From an uncultured Alistipes sp. (GTDB taxonomy: Bacteria; Bacteroidota; Bacteroidia; Bacteroidales; Rikenellaceae): a stretch of 64,000 bases of DNA. Location of the stretch: NCBI GenBank assembly GCA_947623305.1, contig CANQGQ010000006.1:62001-126000 (forward strand), given 5' to 3'. Shown one piece after another: positions 27,478-36,731 of this stretch. Made by a program: the position numbers and the translations under genes. The first letter of the stretch is position 1, and each line of letters begins with the position of its first letter. A model generated the notes under the pieces. That model saw only the letters and a program-made list of their open reading frames with translations, was not told where the DNA came from and did not search any database.

Positions 27478-30400
27478 CTATGCCCACTTCACCAGCGCAT
27501 AGTCCATGCGGTGCGGCAAGTTCGGATTCGACGGGTAGATGCGCAGCGCGATGTCGAACGTACCGGCCGATTCGGGCGTGTAGTCGAGTGCGTAGGTAAC
27601 CTGCGAACCCTCTTTGCCGATGCGATCCAACTGAACCGTTTTGGCCACGTTGACGCTCTCGCCGCCGACGATCTGACGGGCGATGACCATCTCCACGCCG
27701 ATGTCTTCGGGCCGCAGCGTCGCGATGTCGACCGTTACCTCGAAGTGGTAGCTTTCGCCTACGCAAACGGCCTCCTTGCCCATCATGACGCGCTGCACAT
27801 CGACCACGCGCACGTTGTCCCATGCCGCCGAAACTTTGCGCTTCCATGCGGCGATCTCGCGGGCCATGCGGTAACCGTTTTCCAACATGCGGTGTTTGCG
27901 TTCAGCCAACTTGTTGTAGAAACGCTCCTCGTAGTCGTTGAGCATGCGGTTGGTCGTGAAGTTCGATGCGATGTCGGCGATGCACTCCTTGACCGCTTTG
28001 ACCCATTCGTGTGGGATGTTGTCGCTGCTGCGGTTGTAGTATTTCGGAGCGATCTCCTCTTCGATGGTGTTGTAGATCATCTCGGCATCCAGTTCGTCCT
28101 GGTAGTGCTGGTCGGCGAAGGTGCGTTCCATCGGGAGCGCCCAGCCGGCGCCCTGCTTGTACCCTTCGACCCACCAGCCGTCGAGCACGGAGAACTGCAA
28201 TACGCCGTTCATGACGCACTTTTCGCCCGACGTACCCGATGCCTCCAATGGACGGGTCGGCGTGTTCAACCAAACGTCGACGCCCTGCACCATGCGGCGG
28301 GCCAGCTCCATGTCGTAGTTTTGCAGGAAGATGATTTTGCCCACGAACTGCGGCATGGCTGCCACCTCGACGATACGTTTGATGAGGTCTTGGCCGGGCT
28401 TGTCGTTCGGGTGGGCCTTGCCTGCGAAGATGAACTGCACGGGACGTTCCTTGTTGTTGACGATGGCGGCCAGACGGTCGAGGTTCGTGAACAGCAGATA
28501 GGCTCGTTTATAGGTCGCGAAACGGCGTGCGAATCCGATGGTCAGCACCTCGGGCTTGATGCCCTCGATGATTTGCAACATCTGGCGCGGCGAATCCAAC
28601 CGCACCTGTTTCGGGTCGCTGTAACGGCGCCGGATATGTTTGATTAATTTGGTCTTCAATTTCATACGCTCGGACCAGAGGTCGGCGTCCGGAATGTCGT
28701 GCACCTTCTGCCAAGCCGGAATGTCGTAGCAATGTCCCTCGAATCCGTCGGCGAAGTAGCGGGCGTAGAGCCGGCGCAGCCCCGTAGAAACCCACGTCGG
28801 GAAGTGCACGCCGTTCGTAACGTAACCGATGTGCAGCTCGTTCTTGAAGTACCCGGGCCACATGTTTCCCAAAATGTCTTTCGAAACTTCGCCGTGCAGC
28901 CACGAAACGCCGTTGACCTCCTGCGAGAGGTTGCAGGCCAGCACCGACATCGAGAACTTCTCGTTCGGGTCGTTGGGGTTGGTCTTGCCGAGGTTGATGT
29001 ACTGTTCCCACGTGATGCCCAATACGTCGGGATAGTGCGACATGTATTGACGGATCATGGATTCGGGGAAAGCGTCGTGGCCGGCCGGCACGGGCGTGTG
29101 GGTCGTGAAGAGCGACGACGAACGGATTACCTCCAACGCTTCGGAGAAGGTCAGTTTCTTGTGGTTCACCAAGTCGCGGATGCGCTCGATGCCGATGAAG
29201 GCGGCGTGGCCCTCGTTGCAATGGAACACATCGTTCTTGATGCCCAACTTGCGCAGGGCGCGGATACCGCCGATACCCAACAGAATCTCCTGTTTCAGAC
29301 GGTTCTCCCAGTCGCCGCCGTAGAGGTAGTGGGTAATCTGACGATCTTCCTCGAGGTTGTCCTCGAAGTCGGAATCCAACAGATAGAGGTCGGTGCGGCC
29401 TACCTGACACTTCCAGATGCGGGCCGAAAGCGTACGGCCCGGGAAGGCGATCGAAATGGTCGCCCAGTTGCCCGCCTCATCGCGCACCGGAGTGATCGGC
29501 AATTTATAAAAATTTTGCGCTTCGTAGGTCGCCTCCTGGGCTCCCTGTGCCGAAAGACGCTGCGTGAAATAACCGTAGCGGTACAGCAGGCCCACGGCCG
29601 TCATCGGGATGTTCTTGTCCGACGCCTCTTTCAGGTAGTCGCCGGCGAGGATGCCCAAACCGCCCGAATAAATCTTCAACGACGAGTGCAGACCGTACTC
29701 CATCGAGAAGTAGGAGATCGACGTCGATTGCGGATCGGGCTTTTCGTTCATGTAGTTGCGGAACTGCGTGTGGACGGCTTCCAGTTGGTTGAGGAAGTTC
29801 GTGTCGTGTTCCAGCTCCTTGAGTCGCTGCACGCTCAGTTTGTCGAGGAACGCGATGGGATTGCGTTCGCAGGCGGCCCACAGCTCGGGGTCGATGTTCT
29901 CGAACAGGTCGCGGGCTTTGGCATTCCAGCACCACCAGAGGTTGCGCGACAGTTCTTCGAGCGCATGGAGACACGACGGCAGGGTCTTGTCGACCATCAT
30001 CCGCGTCCAGTTCGGACGTTCGACGAACAGCTGCTGACGTACGAAGTTGATCTGTTCGTTCTTGGCGCCGCCGTCGTCCAATACGGCACGATTGGTGCGC
30101 AGAATCGAACTCTCGATCGCTTCGGAATAGGCGTTTTCGTAGGCCGAGTAGAGATGCTCCCAGAGCAGGGTTTTCGAAATTTCATAGGCCGAACGACGGA
30201 CGGCGGCCACGTGCTCGGCATCGAGCTGGCTGAATCCGAGCAGGGCTTCGGCGATGCTGTCCACGACCTCCTTGTCGTTGTAGTCGTCGCGGCGAATCAC
30301 CTCGATGCCCGTGTGCTCGCGCATCTTTTCGACCCAGAGGCCGAATCCGGAGAGCGACGTGGTGATGGTCGGTACCGAGAAGGCGATGGATTCCAGCGGC

Positions 30401-31734
30401 GTGTAGCCCCACGGTTCGTAGTAGGAGGGGAACACGGTGATATCCATCCCTACCAATAATTCGTAGTAATGTTTATTAAAAATGCCGTCGGTCTTGTTGA
30501 GGTAGGTCGGAACGAAGATGACGCGCACTTTCGAATCGGCGGCCGTCAAAGCGCTGCCGTTCATCGAGTTGACGATCGGGTCCCAAGTCGGATTCTCCAA
30601 ATAGTGGGTCGAGAACTTGTATTGGCTTTCGTCGATGGGGTTCTTCGGATCGGCCAGATGGTTCTGCAGGTCGACGCGCGGCCCGCGGTTGCCCGTGGGC
30701 ACGGTAACGTAGGCCAGCACTTCGCGCTGGAGCTTGTCGGTCGCGGCCAGCTGCTTCAACGAGTCGAGGAAGACATCGAGCCCCTTGTTACGGAACTCGT
30801 AGCGGCCGCTCGTGCCGATGATGAGCGGGTCGGTGGTGAATTTGTGGCCCAAGCAGGCTTCGGCTACCTGAATCATCGCGCGACGGGCCTCGCTGCGCTT
30901 CGTTTCGTACTCCTCGCCCGTCCAGACGAAGTCGTTTTCGAAGCCGTTGGGCGTTACGCTGTCCGGTTCGCGGTTCAACAGATATTTACATTCATTAGCC
31001 GTCAAATCGCTGACCGTTAAAAATCCGTCGTGATAGGCCGCAGCGCTCTTTTCGATGGAGTGCTTGGCCGTAACGTTGAACTGACGGGCGAGTTCGTCGG
31101 CGTTGAATTTGGTCAGATCGTTGTAGAGCGGCAGTCGGTTGCCGGCGATGCAGCGGCCCATCACCGTGGCGTGGGTCGTGAACAGTGTAGCCACGTAGGG
31201 CGAGGCCTTGCGCAGGTAGAGTCCGCCCGCTGCGGTCATCCATTCGTGGAAGTGGGCGGCGACCTTTTCGGTCGAGATGCAGAAATTCTCGACGTAGGAG
31301 GCGATGACCATGCCGGCGGCATAACCGAAGAGCACGGGCTCGACGTAGTCCCACTGGCCCGAAATCGAGTCGACGTGATAATCCTCCCAGAGGTTTTTCA
31401 GAATTTCGTCTTTCTGCGAAAAAAGCGAGGTGAAATCGACGAGAATGGCGATCGGTTCGCTTTTGATTTTCCACCGGCCGACGCGGATGCGGATGCGGAT
31501 GCCTTTGTCATAGACGGATAACCGCCAGTTCTTCAATAGGTTGGTATCCTCTTCGAATTCGGGGTTGACCCCTTCGTGTTGGAGATCGGGGCCGATCAGC
31601 AGGTAGTGGTCTCCGAATTTTCGGGTTGCAGTTTCCGCTTTGGTGGCGATGACGGTATGGATCCCGCCCACCTTGTTGCAAACTTCCCAACTGACTTCGA
31701 AAAGTACGTCGGGGGTTAATTTGGCATTGCTCAT
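27478..31734 (-). CDS. Glycogen synthase (GT3-like) fused to alpha-glucan phosphorylase (GT35)
   Basis: 1418 residues from MSNAKLTPDVLFEVSWEVC. Residues ~1-550 match eukaryote-type GT3 glycogen synthase: LFEVSWEVCNKVGGIHTVIATKAE, then YYEPWGYTPLESIAFSVPTITTSLSGFG. From ~575 a DUF3417 segment (LEELSRNLWWCWNAKARDLFENIDPELW) opens a bacterial-type alpha-glucan phosphorylase. It has EGHAAFIGIERIR, THTPVPAGHDAFP and the cofactor motif ASGTSGEKCVMNG, with pyridoxal-phosphate Lys1172. One chain therefore carries a glucan-building and a glucan-degrading domain. It is the first gene of the glycogen operon, with its own promoter at 31789-31819. No frameshift or stop is seen at the junction, so this is a true fusion. 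Confidence 0.92.
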   Translation of the reverse strand: MSNAKLTPDVLFEVSWEVCNKVGGIHTVIATKAETATRKFGDHYLLIGPDLQHEGVNPEFEEDTNLLKNWRLSVYDKGIRIRIRVGRWKIKSEPIAILVDFTSLFSQKDEILKNLWEDYHVDSISGQWDYVEPVLFGYAAGMVIASYVENFCISTEKVAAHFHEWMTAAGGLYLRKASPYVATLFTTHATVMGRCIAGNRLPLYNDLTKFNADELARQFNVTAKHSIEKSAAAYHDGFLTVSDLTANECKYLLNREPDSVTPNGFENDFVWTGEEYETKRSEARRAMIQVAEACLGHKFTTDPLIIGTSGRYEFRNKGLDVFLDSLKQLAATDKLQREVLAYVTVPTGNRGPRVDLQNHLADPKNPIDESQYKFSTHYLENPTWDPIVNSMNGSALTAADSKVRVIFVPTYLNKTDGIFNKHYYELLVGMDITVFPSYYEPWGYTPLESIAFSVPTITTSLSGFGLWVEKMREHTGIEVIRRDDYNDKEVVDSIAEALLGFSQLDAEHVAAVRRSAYEISKTLLWEHLYSAYENAYSEAIESSILRTNRAVLDDGGAKNEQINFVRQQLFVERPNWTRMMVDKTLPSCLHALEELSRNLWWCWNAKARDLFENIDPELWAACERNPIAFLDKLSVQRLKELEHDTNFLNQLEAVHTQFRNYMNEKPDPQSTSISYFSMEYGLHSSLKIYSGGLGILAGDYLKEASDKNIPMTAVGLLYRYGYFTQRLSAQGAQEATYEAQNFYKLPITPVRDEAGNWATISIAFPGRTLSARIWKCQVGRTDLYLLDSDFEDNLEEDRQITHYLYGGDWENRLKQEILLGIGGIRALRKLGIKNDVFHCNEGHAAFIGIERIRDLVNHKKLTFSEALEVIRSSSLFTTHTPVPAGHDAFPESMIRQYMSHYPDVLGITWEQYINLGKTNPNDPNEKFSMSVLACNLSQEVNGVSWLHGEVSKDILGNMWPGYFKNELHIGYVTNGVHFPTWVSTGLRRLYARYFADGFEGHCYDIPAWQKVHDIPDADLWSERMKLKTKLIKHIRRRYSDPKQVRLDSPRQMLQIIEGIKPEVLTIGFARRFATYKRAYLLFTNLDRLAAIVNNKERPVQFIFAGKAHPNDKPGQDLIKRIVEVAAMPQFVGKIIFLQNYDMELARRMVQGVDVWLNTPTRPLEASGTSGEKCVMNGVLQFSVLDGWWVEGYKQGAGWALPMERTFADQHYQDELDAEMIYNTIEEEIAPKYYNRSSDNIPHEWVKAVKECIADIASNFTTNRMLNDYEERFYNKLAERKHRMLENGYRMAREIAAWKRKVSAAWDNVRVVDVQRVMMGKEAVCVGESYHFEVTVDIATLRPEDIGVEMVIARQIVGGESVNVAKTVQLDRIGKEGSQVTYALDYTPESAGTFDIALRIYPSNPNLPHRMDYALVKWA

Positions 31735-31788
31735 ATTTTCGATAGCTGAATTTGTATTTTCGTGCAAAGAACCGGATTTTTCCGCCCG

Positions 31789-31819
31789 CAAAGGTAATAC
31801 TTATATTTCTATAAAACAA
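31789..31819 (-). promoter_or_regulatory. Promoter of the glycogen operon
   Basis: On the minus strand: TTG (31817-31819), 20 bp, TACCTTTG (31789-31796). The leader is ~48 nt. Two TTAATAA motifs lie behind it at 31831-31850. Confidence 0.7.
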
Positions 31820-31926
31820 CCCGAATGAGGGTTAATAAAATTATTTAATAATTTGTTAATATAGCTTCGGCGGCTCGGGACGGTCGGACGATGGCCGATG
31901 GATTCCGACGAACGGCGGATGCAGGA

Positions 31927-33051
31927 TTATCCGTCGTCGTCCGTTTCGAAAAACGACCGGATCACCGCGTCGGAGAGCAGGAACCGTTCGGGCGGCAGGG
32001 CCAGCCGCGCACCCGAAAGCCGCAGCGTACCTGTCTGCAACCACGATTCCGCCTCTTGGCGCAGTCGTCGGGCCCGTTTCGCGCCGAAGTGTCGTTCCGC
32101 TTCCGCGAGGTCGATTCCCTCGGCTGTCCGCAGACGGGTCAATAGGTATTCGTTGAACCGGTCGGTGTCGGTCAGCCGTTCGCTTTCGGCCGGAATGCCC
32201 TCGATGTAACGCGCCACGGAGGCGACACCCCAATGCCGTTCGCGTCCGTCGTAGGAGTGGGCGGCAGGGCCGATGCCCAAATACTTCACCCCGTGCCAGT
32301 AAGAGGCGTTGTGCCGGGCCCGGAACCCGGGGAGGGCGAAATTCGAAACTTCGTAATGCTCGAATCCGGCGCTGCAAAGCGTATCGTGCACGAGGCGGAA
32401 TTCGGTTTCGCTCGTTTCGTCGCTCACGGGCGCGAAAGTGCCGCGTTCGGCACGACGCCCGAAAGCCGTGCCGGGCTCTATGGTCAAATGGTATGCCGAA
32501 ACGTGTTGCACGTCGGCTTCGAGCGTGCGGTCGAGCGTGCGTCGCAGCGAATCGCCGCCGAATCCCGGAACTCCGAAGATCAAGTCCACCGTCAGGTTGG
32601 AAAATCCGGCCTGTTTGGCTGCGCGGATGGCTGCGTCGGCTTGGGCGGCATCGTGGCGGCGGTTCATCAGCCGCAGGCAGTCGTTGTCGAACGATTGCAC
32701 GCCGATCGAAAGACGGTCGATGCCCGCTTCGCGCAGAGCGGCGAGATAACGAACGTCGAGGTCGTCGGGGTTGGCTTCGAGCGTGGTCTCCTCGACAGCC
32801 GAACAGTCGAACAAGCGAGCTGCATGGTCGAGCAGTTCGCGGATCGTTGCAGGCGGGCAGAGCGAAGGCGTGCCGCCCCCGAAATAACGGGTTCGAACGG
32901 GTTCGCCGTCGAGGTAGCCGCGTCGTTCGTCGAGTTCGCGGTGCATGGCACCGATGAGGTCGGGCAGTCGGCCGGTGCCGACCTCTTTGAAGAAGTCGCA
33001 GTAAGCGCATACCCGTTTGCAAAAGGGAATATGGAAGTAGAGACCGGCCAT
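31927..33051 (-). CDS. hemW: HemW-type radical SAM protein (coproporphyrinogen III oxidase-like, heme chaperone)
   Basis: 374 residues. The 4Fe-4S/SAM motif CKRVCAYC places Cys11, Cys15 and Cys18 close to the N-terminus (MAGLYFHIPFCKRVCAYCDF). RYFGGGTPSL follows. The HemW marker HNASYWHGVKYLGIGPAAHSYDG is present, which distinguishes it from true HemN. HemW is thought to insert heme into respiratory proteins and lacks the extra Cys of HemN. It follows xerD by 64 bp, a gap that contains a GCGCGATAGACCGTTATC repeat. The C-terminus is close to the AT-rich start region of the glycogen promoter. Confidence 0.92.
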   Translation of the reverse strand: MAGLYFHIPFCKRVCAYCDFFKEVGTGRLPDLIGAMHRELDERRGYLDGEPVRTRYFGGGTPSLCPPATIRELLDHAARLFDCSAVEETTLEANPDDLDVRYLAALREAGIDRLSIGVQSFDNDCLRLMNRRHDAAQADAAIRAAKQAGFSNLTVDLIFGVPGFGGDSLRRTLDRTLEADVQHVSAYHLTIEPGTAFGRRAERGTFAPVSDETSETEFRLVHDTLCSAGFEHYEVSNFALPGFRARHNASYWHGVKYLGIGPAAHSYDGRERHWGVASVARYIEGIPAESERLTDTDRFNEYLLTRLRTAEGIDLAEAERHFGAKRARRLRQEAESWLQTGTLRLSGARLALPPERFLLSDAVIRSFFETDDDG

Positions 33052-33115
33052 TTTTTATTCGCGCGATAGACCGTTATCGGGTTTTTGATGGGTATCTGCG
33101 CTGCCATCCATTTTA

Positions 33116-34012
33116 TTAGATATTCAGGTGATCTTCGACTGTCTGCCGCAGGTGCTCGCTGTCGAGGTGGGTGTAGATTTCGGTCGTGAGGATGCTCTCG
33201 TGGCCCAGCATCTCCTGCACCTGACGGATGCTGGCGCCCCCTTCGAGCAGGTGCGTGGCGAACGAGTGCCGGAAGCTGTGCGGACTGATCCGTTTGTCGA
33301 TGCCGGCGCGGGCCGCCGCCTGCCGGATGACGGTGAAAACCATGACGCGCGTCAGTTTGCGGCCCCGATTGTTCAGAAATACGGTCTCCTCGCCCGCTCG
33401 CAGCGGGCGCCGGTGTTCGAGGTAGAGCTGGATGCGGTCGCGGGCTATCGTGCTGATGGGCACCAATCGCTGTTTGTCGCCCTTGCCGATGACGCGGAGG
33501 TACCCTTCGCCGAAAAAGAGGTCGGACAGACGGAGCGAGGTCAGTTCCGAGACGCGCAATCCGCACGAATAGAGCGTTTCGAGCATGGCACTGTCGCGCA
33601 GGCCTTTGGTCGTCGAGGTGTCGATTGCGGCGATGATGCGGTCGATCTCGTCGGTGGTCAGCACGTCGGGCAGCTGGCGGCCGAACTTCGGCGCCGCGAT
33701 GAACTCGACGGGAGAATTGGTAACCTTATCTGTAATCAAGAGGTAGTTAAAAAAACTGCGGATGCTGCACAAGGCGCGGGCTTGCGAACTCTTTTCGCGA
33801 CCGCGGTCGAAAAGCCAGGCGATATAACGTTCGATCATTTCGGGCTCGACCTTGCGCGGCTCGACGTCCCACATCCGCAGGATGTAGTGGGCGAAGTCGC
33901 GCAGATCGCGCAGGTAGGCTTCGACGGTATGGGCCGAGAGACGTTTCTCGAACCGGATATAGGTACGATAGGAGCGGCCCGTGTCCGCCCATTTTTTCGT
34001 GGTTTCCGCCAT
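33116..34012 (-). CDS. xerD: Tyrosine recombinase XerC/XerD
   Basis: 298 residues, the standard Xer length. The catalytic set is complete: Arg153 (GLRVSEL), Lys177 (GKGDKQR), His245 and Arg248 (HSFRHSFATHL), His271 (LGHESI) and nucleophile Tyr280. A SAM-like N-terminal domain binds half of the dif site. The sequence is close to the housekeeping chromosome-dimer resolvases, not to phage or conjugative-transposon integrases. Context (hemW, recO) is core genome, so I do not link it to the phage-like cassette 4 kb away. XerC versus XerD cannot be settled by eye. Confidence 0.93.
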   Translation of the reverse strand: MAETTKKWADTGRSYRTYIRFEKRLSAHTVEAYLRDLRDFAHYILRMWDVEPRKVEPEMIERYIAWLFDRGREKSSQARALCSIRSFFNYLLITDKVTNSPVEFIAAPKFGRQLPDVLTTDEIDRIIAAIDTSTTKGLRDSAMLETLYSCGLRVSELTSLRLSDLFFGEGYLRVIGKGDKQRLVPISTIARDRIQLYLEHRRPLRAGEETVFLNNRGRKLTRVMVFTVIRQAAARAGIDKRISPHSFRHSFATHLLEGGASIRQVQEMLGHESILTTEIYTHLDSEHLRQTVEDHLNI

Positions 34013-34017
34013 GCAGG

Positions 34018-34048
34018 TTTGCCGGTTTCGGAGTTATCGTTAACTTTG
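34018..34048 (+). promoter_or_regulatory. Promoter of recO, abutting xerD start
   Basis: TTTG (34018-34021), 19 bp, TAACTTTG (34041-34048) on the plus strand, starting 5 bp from the xerD start codon. The ~190-nt leader holds the CCCCTCCC hairpin element. Confidence 0.65.
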
Positions 34049-34120
34049 CTCCTTGCGAAGATACGAATTTTTCGTCATTTGTGTACTGCTGTTCCGAAGG
34101 TTCGATTCGTTCCGATCAAA

Positions 34121-34158
34121 GCCCCTCCCAAGGGAGGGGTTTGGGGTGGGGTCAAAAC
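34121..34158 (-). repeat. Dispersed TTTGACCCC hairpin element, copy 3 (inverted)
   Basis: CCCCTCCC/GGGAGGGG hairpin (34122-34139), then TTTGGGGTGGGGTCAAAA, the reverse orientation of the copies at 21.9 and 22.4 kb. It lies inside the predicted recO leader. Confidence 0.75.
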
Positions 34159-34246
34159 TGAATACACGGCCAAAGGCCGTGAGAAACAGCGGTCGGATTT
34201 GAAAAACCAGACCAGAAACGCGGGTACATTAAAGTATAGTTTCGCG

Positions 34247-34978
34247 ATGAACAAAACCTACAAGGGGCGCGGCGTGGTGCTCCATACGCTCAAATACGGC
34301 GATTCGTCGATGATCGTCTATCTGCTGACCGACGTCGGCGGACGTCGCAGCTACATGGTGCAGGGGGTGCGCAGCCGCTCGGGCCACGGCTCGAAACTCG
34401 CCCTGTTCCAACCCGCCTTTCCGGTCGAATTCGAAGGCCTCGAGTCGAACCGCATGCAGATGCACCGTTTCAAGGAGGTGCGGGCCGGTTTCACGCTCCG
34501 GAATGTTCCGTTCGATGTGCGCAAATCGACGATCGCGCTCTTTATGGCAGAGGTTTTGTATCGTTTGGTGCGGGAGAGCGAGCCGAACGAAGCCCTCTTC
34601 GGATTCGTATGGAACAGCGTCGGGGCCCTCGATGTCATGACCGACGGCGTGGCCGATTTCCATCTTTGGTTTCTGGCCAACTTGAGCCGTTTTTTGGGCT
34701 TCTGTCCGGGCAACGAATACGCGGAGGGCGCCTGGTTCGATCTGCACGAAGGGCTCTATACTCCCGTGCGGCCGGCACATTCCGGCTACATGACGCAGGA
34801 GTGCACCCGCATCCTCGGCGGGCTGGTGGGCAGCGATGTGCGTGAGCTCGGCTCGCTCGGTCTCAACCGCCGGCAACGGGTCGATTTCCTCGATGCGATG
34901 CTGGCCTATTTCGGCTATCATCTCGATGCGGTCCGTACCGTGCAGTCGGTGCACATCCTTCGCGAAGTTTTTTATTGA
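34247..34978 (+). CDS. recO: DNA repair protein RecO
   Basis: 243 residues from MNKTYKGRGVVLHTLKYGDSSMIVYLLT. The open frame runs 373 codons further upstream, but antisense to xerD, so the internal ATG is right. The N-terminal OB fold has YGDSSMIVYLLTDVGGRRSYMVQGVRS. The helical C-terminal domain has the family's LGFCPGNEYAEGAWFDLHEG region; the zinc-finger cysteines of some RecO proteins are absent. RecO loads RecA onto SSB-coated gaps in the RecFOR pathway. Its stop codon lies inside a 48-bp perfect palindrome. Confidence 0.93.
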   Translation: MNKTYKGRGVVLHTLKYGDSSMIVYLLTDVGGRRSYMVQGVRSRSGHGSKLALFQPAFPVEFEGLESNRMQMHRFKEVRAGFTLRNVPFDVRKSTIALFMAEVLYRLVRESEPNEALFGFVWNSVGALDVMTDGVADFHLWFLANLSRFLGFCPGNEYAEGAWFDLHEGLYTPVRPAHSGYMTQECTRILGGLVGSDVRELGSLGLNRRQRVDFLDAMLAYFGYHLDAVRTVQSVHILREVFY

Positions 34979-35015
34979 TTCGGTCGGAAAGCTTTCCGAC
35001 CGAATCAATAAAAAA
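34968..35015. repeat. 48-bp perfect palindrome overlapping the recO stop codon
   Basis: Two 24-base arms, TTTTTTATTGATTCGG and then TCGGAAAG, are followed by their exact reverse complement. The arms have no loop, include the last codons of recO, and end in six A. A terminator is possible, but the 3' side carries A, not T, so a cruciform or dimer-binding site is equally plausible. Confidence 0.85.
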
Positions 35016-35031
35016 TCGAGGTGTGGACAGT

Positions 35032-35433
35032 ATGAAAAAATACGGTTGGTTGATCATGGCGGCATGTGTGCTGTCGGGAGCGGCGGGCACGGCGCAGGAG
35101 CGACGTCCGCAGGATATTGTCTTTCCGGTGCCGCCGGAAAGCGGGTACGAAATCGAATACGTGCTTCCCGATTCGATGATCGTCTGGTCGTTGGATCCGT
35201 CGGAACGATACGAACGGCCGGAATCCGATGCGGTTTCCGTTCGGTCGGCTGTGCCGATGACCTCGGTGGTGGTCGTCCTGCGCGAGCATTTGCCCGTGCG
35301 AACCATGATTCTTCGCAACAATACGTTACGGCTCGGCCGTTACGTCATCCTTTCGAACGGTCAGGCCGAAAACTGGGGCCCTTATCCGAGCGGATACCTC
35401 GATGCCCGGACGATTTCGCTGCCTTTGCCTTGA
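35032..35433 (+). CDS. Small secreted protein of unknown function
   Basis: 133 residues from MKKYGWLIMAACVLSGAAGTAQERR, a clear Sec signal peptide with cleavage near GTA-QE. The frame also runs back into the recO palindrome, but that part is not signal-like. The mature ~110 residues contain DIVFPVPPESGYEIEYVLPDS and a hydrophobic VVVVLREHLPVRTMILRN strand pair. No lipobox, repeats or catalytic motif are seen. It sits between recO and a porin gene on the same strand, 130 bp before the latter. I do not recognise the family. Confidence 0.65.
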   Translation: MKKYGWLIMAACVLSGAAGTAQERRPQDIVFPVPPESGYEIEYVLPDSMIVWSLDPSERYERPESDAVSVRSAVPMTSVVVVLREHLPVRTMILRNNTLRLGRYVILSNGQAENWGPYPSGYLDARTISLPLP

Positions 35434-35562
35434 TTTTAGGTATTTTCGCGTATTGACAAGTCGTTTTTTCTTCCGAATTTTGTCGAGGATTTTGACGGGA
35501 ATGTCTTTTTTGATGACTTTTGTTAGCAAGACGGCCCGTTAATAAAAATTGGGAAGAAGAAA

Positions 35563-36711
35563 ATGAAATCTGTTGTTACTTTGGTGTGCCTGCTGGGTAT
35601 CCTCTCCGGACAGGCGCAAACCCGATCCGACGCACAGTCGGTTCCCGCTTCGCAATCGACTGCGCAGGCGGTTTCCGATCCGCTGCCGGCCGACGCTGCG
35701 GCGATCGACGAGCTCTCGGCCAAGGTCGAGGCGCTCGAACGCAAAACGTCGACCTGGGACAAAATTCTGGCCCATCTGCCCCGGGTCTCCGGTTATATCC
35801 AGTTACGTTATCTGTGGGACGATGCGGATCAATCGACGTTTACGGTTCGCCGCGCGCGTCTCGATCTGAAAGGCGACATCACGAAGAAAATCGACTATCG
35901 GTTGCAGGTGGAATTCGCCTCGAAAGTCCAAATCGTCGATGCTTTCGTGCAGTACAAGCCTTTCCGTCAGTTGAATGTGAAGGTCGGTCAGTACAAGATT
36001 CCCTTCTCGATCGAGAATACCGATTACACTCCGTTGAAATTCGAATTCATCGAATATCCGATGGCCTTGCGCAAACTGATGGGATTCAGCGAGGTCGTCG
36101 GCGGTGAAACGCTCTCGGCGACGGGCCGCGACATGGGTCTGACCCTCTACGGCGGATTCGGCGAGCGGGACGGTTACAGCCTCGTGAATTACGATTTCGG
36201 CGTGTTCAACGGCTCGGGCATCAACACGGCGGACAACAACCGTTCGAAGGACATCGTTGCTCGCTTGTCGGTGAAACCCGCGGAGGGACTGACGCTGTCG
36301 GGATCGTACTATTGGGGCGAATACGGCAAGGCCTATCTCAAGCGGCAGCGCTACACCGTCGGCGCCTGCTACGATCGCGGTGCGGTCGTCGTCCGCAGCG
36401 AATGGGTCGGCGGCACGACCGGCATTGCAGCGACGGAGACGGCTCCGGCGAACGATTTGAGCAGCGACGGTTGGTATGCGATGGTCGGCTGGCGGGCTTC
36501 GCATACGTGGATGCCTGTCGCGCGTTACGAAAGTTTCTATGCGAACAGCGATGTCCGTTCGGATACGCGCCAGACCAACTACACAGTGGGGGTGCTCTGG
36601 CAGCCGCTCAAACAACTGCGCTGTCAGCTCAACTATACCTACGAAGATTACGCGCTGCCGACGACCGGAAACAAGAATGTCGTTGCGGTGATGTTGACCG
36701 GAATTTTTTGA
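35563..36711 (+). CDS. OprO/OprP-type (phosphate-selective-like) outer membrane porin
   Basis: 382 residues with an N-terminal signal peptide (MKSVVTLVCLLGILSGQAQ), a short coiled-coil segment (AIDELSAKVEALERKTS) as found in trimeric porins, and a beta barrel. The porin P signature is strong: SGYIQLRYLWDDADQSTFTVRRARLDLKGDITKKIDYRLQVEF, VQYKPFRQLNVKVGQYKIPFS. It ends in a C-terminal Phe. Such proteins let anions through the outer membrane. The next gene, a YeiH-type transporter, starts 20 bp downstream, so the two probably form an anion-handling operon. Confidence 0.9.
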   Translation: MKSVVTLVCLLGILSGQAQTRSDAQSVPASQSTAQAVSDPLPADAAAIDELSAKVEALERKTSTWDKILAHLPRVSGYIQLRYLWDDADQSTFTVRRARLDLKGDITKKIDYRLQVEFASKVQIVDAFVQYKPFRQLNVKVGQYKIPFSIENTDYTPLKFEFIEYPMALRKLMGFSEVVGGETLSATGRDMGLTLYGGFGERDGYSLVNYDFGVFNGSGINTADNNRSKDIVARLSVKPAEGLTLSGSYYWGEYGKAYLKRQRYTVGACYDRGAVVVRSEWVGGTTGIAATETAPANDLSSDGWYAMVGWRASHTWMPVARYESFYANSDVRSDTRQTNYTVGVLWQPLKQLRCQLNYTYEDYALPTTGNKNVVAVMLTGIF

Positions 36712-36731
36712 TAAGATAACAATAGAACGCT

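Noticed and set aside
33116..34012. Xer gene as integrase of the phage-like cassette
   Set aside because: It sits among core genes 4 kb away, with housekeeping Xer length and motifs, and other unrelated genes lie between.
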